Shown here piece after piece: positions 1 through 9,541 of a DNA stretch of 42,686 bases (position 1 is its first letter; each line of letters opens with the position of its first letter). This stretch comes from Rodentolepis nana (taxonomy: Eukaryota > Platyhelminthes > Cestoda > Cyclophyllidea > Hymenolepididae): positions 5,483-48,168 of the forward strand of contig UZAE01012214.1 of the NCBI GenBank assembly GCA_900617975.1, written 5' to 3'. A program made the position numbers and the translations under genes. The notes beneath the pieces are model-generated. The model saw nothing but the letters and a program-made list of their open reading frames with translations, made no database searches and had not been told where the DNA came from.

Positions 1-187
1 GGAGGGAGGGGGGGGGGCTACCTTGCAATGGTACCTTCCTCGTCGTTTCTCGATCTCCGTCCATGTCATGATGATTGCCCTACCGCCTTCAGTGTGGATT
101 GTTGGTTTTACCAAGTTAGCTCTTCCAGTAGCACGGGTGGAGGGAGTGATGAATATGACTCGCTATAGGGAGTTCTTTTTCTTGTAG
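1..187. other. Dicer intron, 3' part
   Basis: This is the tail of an intron of the Dicer gene, ending in the acceptor ttcttgtag at 187. The first 18 bases are almost pure G. No other feature is visible. Confidence 0.6.
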
Positions 188-3100
188 TCTGACTTTGTGT
201 GCCGAGTGCCACTCTACATGAATTTTGGAATTATTCGCGTGCGACTTCGCAGGACAAGAACCATGGTACTCAATGAGGAACAGTTGAGCCTGGCTCAAGA
301 CGCTCACTCAATTCTCGCAAAGTTTACCGTGTCTGTAAACGAGGCGGAGAATTTGGACCTCAACTACGACCTCAGTGGAAAGTCGAATGTGTCTTTTTAC
401 AGCACACCTTCGACGGTTTTTTCTGAGTTGAGTGCAAACTCTGCTGGAAACTCGCCCTCTGCAAGTAGATTCAAACCTACCGACCCCTTCTCTGAGTTGC
501 AAATTAATCCTAAAAATGCCCGCTTCTGTTGCCTCTTTCTCATTATCAAGCAACCCGGTGAGTCATTTGTTTTTAATTTTTGGCAGAAACGATTAGAGCT
601 TGAAGTGGATAGATGCATTAAATCGATAACTGCGCAGTCTGGAATGATTTGGATCTTATCTCATGGAGCTAATTTGCCAAACTTGGAGAGTTTCATGATA
701 GATCGGATTTTTGGTTAAAGGGAAAGTGTGCGTGAATAGTGAGAACGAGGTAGACTAGGCGCACGGGGATCAATAATACGTAGGTATTAATGTGTCACCC
801 TGTTTAGGAACCCACATTGGTGTGGTTGGTCGTTCAAATGCCAGAATGTGCATTAATGAGCATCGATTTCTTGGTCTTTTGGCTTGGCAGACATATTCTT
901 TAACCACAATGCTTATTTGTAGGGGTAGAATCGAGCTTGCTAGTGGTTTAAAGCATCTTTTCTTATTAGAAATGAGTTTCGATGAAGCCGCCTCCAAAGA
1001 CTTAGTTACTTGGGCCAAGGAGCGCGACTACTATCTACAACGTGCGGCGTCAACATCTGGAGAAGGCAACAGTCTCCTTACCGACCCGCCTCCTCCTCCT
1101 CCTTCCTCTCGTAACGAGCCCCTTAGTCTTCAAAGTGGCATCTGCCCTCGTTATGGCCTTGATCTTTCCTCCCTTCCCACAGAGGAATGGAGAGGGCGTC
1201 TTGTTCGTCCCATTACCCTGCCTTCCAAAGATCCGGGGGGTTACACTGTGTCAGGTCCCAATAAAACGGGTCTCTGTGGCTCCAGTCGCGTCCATCCGGA
1301 AATGCTGAAAAATCTGCCCGAGGAAATGCAAAATCGTGGACGCACTTCTTTCTTTGATTATTACCTCTTCAAGCATGGACGTTTGGTGAATTTGGTGCAG
1401 AAAACTCGTGGATTGGATCCTTCATTGCCTTTGGCTACCGTTACGAGGATATCCAGGCACCAGAATGCCGCTAATGTGAGTTTGGAGATATGGATCTGGA
1501 TGTTTTAAGGGCCTTTAACCTTTGTTTTATTGTTCATCGCTGCCTCGCGGAGTGGGTGATGTTTCATCAGAAGAGATTTGGAAAGGGCTTGGCTAAGTAA
1601 CTTACTTTCAAAACGATTAATTAAGAGACTTGACACATTTGGTATTATATGTTCATCTGTAGCCACTAATTACGACCAACGGTTTCCGCATTGGTCCTTT
1701 CTCCAGCTGAATGTTTATACTCAACTTGAGTATTTCCTCACTTCTTGGCCAAATGGCTTTCTAACGGCTTCGTAATCCACCAAGTCCAATTTTTTTCGAG
1801 GCAGTTTCTCTGTCATTAATGATGAGATTATGACAGTCAAATTAAGGGTTCTTCTCTTTCACATTGAATTCTAGGTGGCGGCAGGAGCCTGTGCAACGAA
1901 AAAGGATGAAATTAAGTTTGTCGAAGATCGCTTGCCTCAACTTTGTGTTGTTCATCCCCTCAACACCTGGCTATGGATAACAGTTTGCCTAACGCCAATA
2001 GTGCTCCATCAAGTCTACAGATGCCTGTCAACAATGGAGTTTTCCAATCGTCTGCGCGAGTTGATCTACACCTGTGGTGGTGGTGGTGATGGTGGTGGTG
2101 GCGTTAATGCATGGTCCTCCTCAAACCCGGAAATTCTCTTTCCTGAAGGCAATTTTCTTATGCCCGATCGGGAATCGGTTTCACCATGTAATACGCCCCT
2201 CTTCAGTAACTGCATCGTCAAAGTGGAAGGTTGTGGGGATAACTCGCCTTCTGGTTGGAGATTCAAGGAACCCTGTCCGGTATTCACTTGTGAGGAGGAA
2301 GAAGATTTAGACCGCCAGGTTTCAAAGATATCTCAGGTAATCTCCTATTTTATAGATGAAAGGGAAGACGTTATTGTGACGCCTACCCAATCAGAGACTA
2401 GTGGCAATAGAAACACCAAGTGATTAAGAAGGGGTCATTGAAGACTATAGTTAAATAATGTGGTTGAAGATTGAAGAGAACTTCATTGGGTGAGGTCGGT
2501 TGGACTTATATCAAGACATCAAGTTGATTTATCAGTTTGATCTCATGTTCGTAGATAAGTGTGATTTAAATTCCATGAAGAATCCGAATCCACCTCTGAC
2601 ATTTCGCAATTCTTTGAATAAATTTCTATCTGTATTTGTTGGATTGAATATGGTAGGATTAGTTCCTTAAAGAAGTGGAAGTATGATATAGTGGATATTG
2701 AGGAGGGATTTCGATTAGCCTTCTCGTTTCGTCAACTATTCGGTGCGCGCATTCAATGACTGGACTGAGCAAATAAAAGTTACCAATTTCGGCTTAAAGA
2801 AGAGATGACGGAATAGGAGTTCTTCGGTACAGAGGCTTCCTGTGTTACCGCTCTTTCCTGAAAGTCTCCTGAAAATTGTGAATGGCCTTGGAATTGGTTT
2901 TGTGCTATGAAATTTCAAAGTTATTGCTACTTATTTTGATTGAGTAAGAGACGATTATCAAATCAGTAAGTGCAAGTTGGACCAATGAGGTGGAGTGAAG
3001 AAATTGGAGGAACAGGGTTACAGCGTATTCTGCTTTCATCAACTTGATTTATCAATTTTTTTGAAAGTAGAATTCTGGGCGTTCCTTTTACACCAGAAGG

Positions 3101-6100
3101 TGTTTGTTAGTCTATCTTGAGCGAACGCATTTAACCCAAGAATGTGCCCGCATGAAGGCTGCTCTTCTTGTTAGCATATTTTGTGGAATTTGGAATCCAT
3201 GCTTTTAAATTAATTAAAAAGATAGTCGTGGCATTTTTTTTAAATTTGTATAGCCGAAGAAAGATGATATGGAAGTGCCGTCATTAGCCAGTCTTCAGGA
3301 AGCCTTCACCTCGGTCAATGCTAATGAGGCAGTTAACTTGGAAAGATTAGAGCTGCTAGGTGACTCCTTCCTGAAATTCGTTTCGAGTCTGTACATTTTC
3401 GCAACATCGCCGCCCACCACAGACGAGGGCCAGTTGACCTATGCCCGAGTGGCACACATTTCAAACTCCAATCTTCACCGAATCGCCGTTAGTCATGGTC
3501 TCTTCCGATATCTCGCCTCTAGCGCCTTTAAACCGGGTGTTATGTACATCCCACCTTACTATTCGTTTGTGGATGAGGTTAGTTTACACTGCCAACCCCT
3601 CCCCCCCCCCCATAATTCGTGAAGGTTTTGCTTGTTTGGGGCTAGAGGTCCACCTAGTTGTAGTTGGATGAGAGTGAGGTCATCGGTTTCAGAAGAAAAT
3701 TGGTGGGTGGAACTGGAGGTAGAGAAGATTTGACAGTGACGAAGAGTGAAAGAGAGATCTGGGTGACTGTATGAACTCGGACTAGGAGTAGTAAAGTTAC
3801 TTGTTGTTTTTATGGTTACAGAGTTGAGATAATTATTTGGTAACTTCAGTGTAAACCCGCTTGGTGACTAGGAAGTGAGAAAAGGAGGGGGGGCGACCAT
3901 TTTTGTTTGATAGACTTGGCCATATAGGCATACCGATGAGATGTTGGCATTTGAAAGCGGGCAAAGCACTTGGTAACCTGTCTCTATACCTAAACTCCTA
4001 GTAACTTACAACCATGTAAAATTAATCGAACTGCATTTGGGGGTTTTTTAATCGTGTGTTCATTTATTCGCAGCAATATGCTCGCGAGACTCATGACCTA
4101 CGTCAGTTTGTGAAAATCTATGACAAAACCATTGCCGATTCAATGGAGTCTCTTTTGGGAGTTTGTTTATTGACTATGGCCCCGCCAAGAGTTGCCCTTC
4201 TCTTGCGATTATACTGCCTCTCAAATGAACCCGATCCCCTGTCTCAATTGAAATCCTCTAGTCGTCTCCAGTTGGGAGATAAATATCCTTCTTGGGTGCC
4301 CCTTATTCTGGAATCCTCTTACCGAGCCATCGATCCGGAATTTGCTAGAGATGATTGGGCGTCAATGTCAAAACGTCAAGCAGAAGTTGATCGTATCCTA
4401 TTGTCAAATAACCCGAAAACGAAAGCGGAAGCTGCTGCTGCTGCTGCCGCCGCCGTTGCCGACGAAACGTCTTCATCAAACTTGAACTTGGATGCACATG
4501 ATGGGCTTAAGAGAGAAGCGGTGGGCGGTGATGATTTCCACACAACTCTTGAAAATCAGCGGCTCTCACTTGCTCCGCTGGAAGAAATAATAGGCTATAG
4601 GTTCCGTCGGATTAGGATACTTCTGCAAGCTATTACTCATCCCTCCTCTGAGATGGCATTCAAGTGGGGTTGCTACCAGAGATTGGAGTTTCTAGGAGAT
4701 GCAATCTTGGACTTTATTGTGACCCAACGCATCTTCACTGAAAATCCCCATATGGATCCGGGTGAATTGACGGATTTAAAAATTGCTCTCGTGTCGAACG
4801 TTAACTTGGCTATTGTTTGCATTCGGAAGGAGATCTACAAGTTCCTAGGTCACATGGATAACAACTTGTGGACATTCATAAATAACTTTAAGAATGCTGT
4901 GTCGCAGAATTTTGGCAATATTTGGCAGCTGGAGGTATGTGTTGATCGTTTTTTTTTATTTCAGGAGAATTCTTTGAATAATAATGAGGAAAGTGGTGGG
5001 TTGGGGGTGGGGGTAGGAGTAAGGCTGAGTGTGCTGGAGGCTAGAAGGCAGTGACTAGCCTAAATTTGCTACCTTCCAGCTCATTGTCATTCGGGTAGAA
5101 AAGTAGCCTCAGCAACTTCATTCAACACCAGGTTTTCATCCTCTCTACTCTCTTTCTTCTTAATCGCTTTTCTTTGCTCTGTGACGTCTAATTTTTTTGG
5201 CGTTATTGAGTTGAGATGCTTCTCACACACAGAGACATTTATTTGGAAGCAGGAAGCAGTTGTAGACTTCGTTTATGGTGTTGTGCTGCACCAACCCTGC
5301 GTCATTTTGTGGTCATAAGGCTGAGCATGAATGCTTGTTGACATCAACTGAAATCGTTGCAATTTCAATGAACTAGATCCTCCATTGTAAATTAAATAAA
5401 CGAGGCTGGACATTGGCTCGTTGAACCAGTGATTCAACAGCCGTGATCCAAGTTAGAGGAAGAAATGTGCTAAAATGAGCCAAGTGGTGCAATTCTTCGT
5501 GTTCCTTTCTCGTTGTGGCAAGTTGGCCTCTTCCGCTTTATCCCACTTAATTCTCATTTTCATCACATGCGTCGTGATGATCTCCATGGAGCCTTGTTCC
5601 AGCATTTTCCATAGTAACAAGAGGCTTATTTAGTCCACGCTTCAAGGAATTCGATTTTTTGAGTATTGTGTCTTTTTTAGCACGAATGCAATCAACGCAA
5701 TGAGTCACTCTCGTACAAAGTCCTAGGTGATATGGTGGAGGCCATAATCGGCGCCGTCTACGTGGATTGTGGTGGAAATACTAGTATCGTGACTGGTGTC
5801 ATTTACAACCTCCTGGAGGATAATATTAGTAGGTCTTCTTTTGTTCCTCAACCCTCTCCTCATTTTTCCATGCAATTTGACGCTTCTTTGGTTGGCCTTG
5901 TCCAAGAGCATGCGACCTCTAAAGTGCCCCTAGATTTGGCAATGTGATAGCACAATTTTAGCAGTTTTATGTGTCAAGTTGCATGAGACATTTAGTCGTT
6001 CAGGGCTGACTGAACAGGGCAAGCACCGTAGTTAAGATTTCGACAATTTGGTTGGGCAGCCTGCTTTAGCATTTTTAGATTACGACACATTAAATGTGAC

Positions 6101-6951
6101 GTGTTGGAAGCCGCGTGCTTACTAGCCGAAGACCCCAGAGATCATGTTTTCCTAAGCGTATATCCAAGTCGCTATTTCTCAAAGGAGGTGGGAAGTTGAG
6201 TGGGGGGAGGGGAGATGTTCTATCACTTGGTCATATGTTGAACGCCTAGATAAATCAGTCTAGGTAATGATCGAATAGTTAATACATTGGGACTTTGAGT
6301 CATTACTTGAACGGATCGATTTAAAGACTTCAAGATCTAGCTTCTGAACTCTGAAGTGTAGGAGTTGAATTTGTCGTGGTGGATATTCTATGAATGAAAT
6401 AAGTAAGAACGACGTTATTTGGAGTGCACAAGGAAATCTCAAATGTCAGAACTTATAGAAGAGGGAATATGAGTGAAAGCCTTATAGACTCCGAACAGTC
6501 GTCTACCGCGCATTGAGTATTTTATATTGGTATGAGCACCGGCGAAACAAACTGCTTGGTAACACGTCTATTATCGTGTGTTGGAAGTACAATCAGAGTG
6601 TGTCTAAATAGGACTTGTATGCGTTCGATAGGCATATTGACCTCTCAATCGTTTTCTTCAATTTCAGGAGAATACAGTAAGAGCCCTCCAATGGATCCCG
6701 TGCGTCTGTTGCACGAAACGTACCCAGATCTTGAAATTAAGAAAGTTGAAGGTGGTCCGAGTCCCCAGGACTCACCTTCGGATAGTGATGGCCGACAAAT
6801 GCCTACTTGGTTAAATAACCAGAACGGTAGTTTTCAAACCCGCCTCAAGATCACTGCCAAATGTGGTGATCGTATTCTAACCGGTGAAGGATTCAATATT
6901 CGCACTGCGAAACTCGAGATTGCTCAGCAATTAGGTATCATTAAATGCTGA
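188..6951 (+). CDS. DICER1: Dicer, C-terminal half (PAZ, RNase IIIa, RNase IIIb, dsRBD); 5' end outside the window
   Basis: Dicer cuts double-stranded RNA and pre-miRNA into small RNAs in the cytoplasm. Seven exons join in phase: 188-557, 970-1475, 1875-2336, 3254-3577, 4074-4934, 5681-5828 and 6668-6951, giving 984 residues of the C-terminal half. The PAZ part (about residues 125-292) includes the 3'-end pocket pair Y254-Y255. The linker with the LCVVHPL..W segment follows. RNase IIIa has ERLELLGD with E479 and D483, and D576 and E579 in the second motif. RNase IIIb has YQRLEFLGD with E759 and D763, and D858 and E861. A dsRBD fills about the last 90 residues. All eight metal-binding acids are present, so both cutting centres look active. 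The helicase and DUF283 parts lie upstream of the window. The RNase IIIa loop is much shorter than in human Dicer. Gly, Pro and Ala runs occur in the linkers. Flatworms often have two Dicers; I cannot tell which one this is. Confidence 0.93.
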
Positions 6952-7165
6952 ACACTGAATGTTGCTTATTCACATCTACTCTTCCTTTTGGGACTTTGTT
7001 GGATAAATTAAGATTGGCTTTTGCTTACACGGTGTCAGCTTATTTGCTTTCTATTTTGCTTCACAAAGATTTTAAATAGTGAAAAGTGTTTGACTTCTTT
7101 ATTTGGAGGTTGGTTCAGGACCTAGTAGGAGTTTTTGCGAGTCTTATATTGCATCTGGAAAATAC

Positions 7166-7339
7166 TGTAGCGGATTGCTGCCTTAGTAAAGCCTGACTGA
7201 CTCAGAAATCTCTATGGCAGTTCCTCCTACATCTAGCTAGACTCCCAGAACCAGCTAAGCTATAGCCCAGCTATAAAGGAAACAGACGTGTAGCGCGGAG
7301 CACGTTTATTCAGTGGGTACGTTGCGGATAAGGTGTACA
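7166..7339 (+). mobile_element. Possible solo LTR or LTR-like promoter block
   Basis: This block is richer in GC than its surroundings. It begins TGTAGCGGAT, a start seen in some Gypsy-type LTRs, and can be read to end at GTGTACA. It carries a TATA-like element (CTATAAAGG, near 7271) followed by a GC-rich stretch. I found no clear 4-6 bp target duplication, no primer-binding site and no second LTR. The call rests on composition and motif order only. Confidence 0.2.
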
Positions 7340-8278
7340 CGCAGGAAGCTTAATCATGATCAGGATGGCGGATTAGGTTAAACAAACAGAGGTTAGTGAT
7401 TGGTCACTGTTTGTACAGTCGCACCTCCCAATTCTGGCGTGCAGGCATGCGATGACGTGTCCCACAATACACAGCTTATTTATGGACCGAAAATGAACAG
7501 AAAGAGTTCGGGGAATATTGGAAACTTTAAAAATAGAAATTACTGTTTGCAGATATCTTTTTTTTAACCTGCTATGCCATTGCAACCCGAGATAAGAGAA
7601 AGCGTTTTGGACAACAGAGAAAAAGCAAATTAGCGGAAAAAATTTATTGAGTGCCCAACGGGAAAATAGGATAATTGCTTTGGACTTCGTCAAAGCACAC
7701 AATTGAAATCTCCATCTGTTGAGTGATGCCCATGGAATGAGTCTAGAGTGTGAGCGGATTATAATCGAATAATGTGGGGATAGATTGGATTTTTAAGAGA
7801 GCAAAAGACATCTGCTTACGCACCGCTATATTCAAGAAATATTGCTAATCGAGTTCGAACGGTGTTAGAGTATCTCTTCATCCAAAAGACTAAGGTGGGC
7901 ATTCATCACTGTTTCTGTTGTCTGACCAAACGAACTCAACCTCATGCGTCCAAATCTTATTTCACCTAGACGCATAACTAAACAGGCAAACCAGTGATGA
8001 GAGTTCATTCATCTCCCTATCTGTAGTTTGAGGAAATACAAATTGCAAATATAGGAGAGGGTCTGTGCGTTTAAGAAAACTTATGAACCTTCTAAGAAGT
8101 CATCAGAGTAAAAATTCAAGATTGTATTTAAATTTTGCATATTATCCAAGCTAATGTGGTTTGGAATTTAAAGATGGCATAAAAATTGTAAATATTATTC
8201 ATTCAATACAAAATGACATGTTTGAAAAACAACATTGGATTTCTTTAGTATACTCTGGAAACATGTGATCAAGAATTT

Positions 8279-8556
8279 GTTTATATCAAATTGCAGGTTT
8301 CATGATAGTTATCTCTGGCCTTTTATTCGACTTCGGGCTTCACAGAGGGGAGGTACATCAAAGTCACAAAAAGTCGAGGGGAGGGACAGAAGAGTGATTT
8401 ACTTACGTAAAAGAGACTGACACAAAGCTAGAGAGAACGGTAAGGTGAGTACTGTGGAAGTGGTATAAAATAACATAAAGTGGGGCCATATTAGTTAAAT
8501 GTCAACTGTCGGTTAATGGACTTTTTGCACCACATGAAGGTGAGTCCATGTCGCAT
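8279..8556 (-). mobile_element. SINE-like element copy, internally deleted
   Basis: This copy matches the repeat family along its whole length: TATATCAAATTGCAGG at the left (the 3' tail in the element's own sense) and AAGGTGAGTCCATGTCGCA at the right (the 5' head). About 27 bases around the conserved CGTATGAGTATACGTTGCCC block are missing after GGACTTTTTGC. I could not identify target duplications. Confidence 0.8.
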
Positions 8557-9184
8557 GCAATGAATCAAATTAATATTAGCCATTTTTAGGGATAAATGAG
8601 ATTTTGTGCCCCCTTCCTTTCTAGCAGCTTTTGTCTTAATTCTTTGAATTGGCAAAAGATCGAATCCTCGCGATGCGTGTTTAATATTCATGGTATTTTC
8701 ACTGTATGGATGAATTTTCTATTTAAACTGCTAAAAACAACAAAAACAGTTAGCTAGATAGCTCAATTCTTCCTTACTTAAATTAAATCATACGTGACGC
8801 AGGAACGTCAAAGTAAGTTTTTAATGCATTTAAATCATTATGAGGTGCATATTTGCACTTTGTAGGAAGCTTAATGAAAAGGAAAAGCCAATTTATTCTC
8901 ACTTATTCCAGCAAATATTTACTGTCCGTTGAGATATTTTAAAACATATAAAGTTACTTAAGAAGTCAAAAGATTGAACTTCAAAATGAAAAAACTAATT
9001 GTATCCCATCATCAGGGCATTCAATTTCCGCTGAACAATGTAAAGGTATAAAATCTTATTTATCAATCAATTTAATTGATCTTGTATTGTGCATTTTATT
9101 TTATTTTTATACCCAGTAGAATACAGAAGTTAGTGAGTTGTTTATATATGCATCAATCCAGGCGGAATTAACAAAGTCGGCGAT

Positions 9185-9433
9185 ATGTCTAAGGAGCAGC
9201 GGATTGCGCAGCTCTTCAAGGAAATGCTTCGAGCAAGCAATAATTTTACGGACTATAATTTCAGAAAATATTTTACTCGTCGGGTTACGGAAGAGTTTCA
9301 GAAACACAAGAACATTAAATCCTTAGAGGAGCAGGAGAAATATATCGCTCAAGCTGAAGAGACACTTGCAATGCTTAAGCGCCAATCAGTGATAAATAAA
9401 TTTTATCATGGTCTTAAATTACCAATTGAATAG
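9185..9433 (+). CDS. LYRM4: LYRM4 / ISD11, LYR-motif partner of cysteine desulfurase
   Basis: ISD11 binds and stabilises the cysteine desulfurase NFS1 and acyl carrier protein in the mitochondrial matrix, the first step of Fe-S cluster assembly. This 82-residue single-exon frame has the family pattern. AQLFKEMLR takes the place of the L-Y-R motif (here L-F-K). It is followed by F.DYNFRKYF.RR, matching yeast Isd11 NYNFREYF, and then by LAMLKRQSVI, matching GVLKRQSVI. The ATG at 9185 is the first one in frame after a strong acceptor (TTTTTATACCCAG, ending 9116), and it gives the length usual for the family. A polyadenylation signal lies 14 bases after the stop, and the next gene starts 108 bases after the stop. 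The change from Tyr-Arg to Phe-Lys in the motif is mild. Confidence 0.9.
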   Translation: MSKEQRIAQLFKEMLRASNNFTDYNFRKYFTRRVTEEFQKHKNIKSLEEQEKYIAQAEETLAMLKRQSVINKFYHGLKLPIE

Positions 9434-9446
9434 ATTTATTATTGTT

Positions 9447-9452
9447 AATAAA
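9447..9452 (+). terminator. Polyadenylation signal AATAAA of LYRM4
   Basis: A perfect AATAAA lies 14 bases after the LYRM4 stop codon and upstream of the pyrimidine-rich acceptor that precedes the next gene. This is the arrangement expected where one cistron is cleaved and the next is trans-spliced. Confidence 0.6.
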
Positions 9453-9484
9453 TTTTTTAACTAATACCTTGCGTTTTTTTCTGC

Positions 9485-9533
9485 CTCACTTTTCCTATAT
9501 ATATTTATTATTGACGATGTTCTTTTCGTATAG
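9485..9533 (+). promoter_or_regulatory. Pyrimidine-rich splice acceptor just before the CUEDC2-like start; candidate trans-splice site
   Basis: A T/C-rich tract ends in TTTTCGTATAG at 9533, eight bases before the ATG at 9542. Only 100 bases separate this acceptor from the LYRM4 stop, with a polyadenylation signal between them. There is no room for a normal promoter and first exon unless that exon overlaps LYRM4. A spliced-leader acceptor is therefore a natural reading in a flatworm. It is not demonstrated here. Confidence 0.45.
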
Positions 9534-9541
9534 CCTTAGCA

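Larger units (their letters stand above)
6952..9116. other. Intergenic, Dicer to LYRM4
   Basis: I see no convincing gene here. The stretch holds an LTR-like block (7166-7339) and an internally deleted SINE-like copy (8279-8556). The remainder is AT-rich. A 109-codon open frame on the - strand at 7373-7702 matches nothing I recognise and has no splice or promoter context. Confidence 0.6.

Noticed and set aside
924..971. Dicer exon starting at the TTTGTAG acceptor at 922
   Set aside because: Its phase does not match the donor at 557. The acceptor TTCTTATTAG at 969 matches in phase and fits the family.
7373..7702. 109-codon - strand frame as a transposase fragment
   Set aside because: A vague likeness only; no catalytic motif and no terminal repeats.
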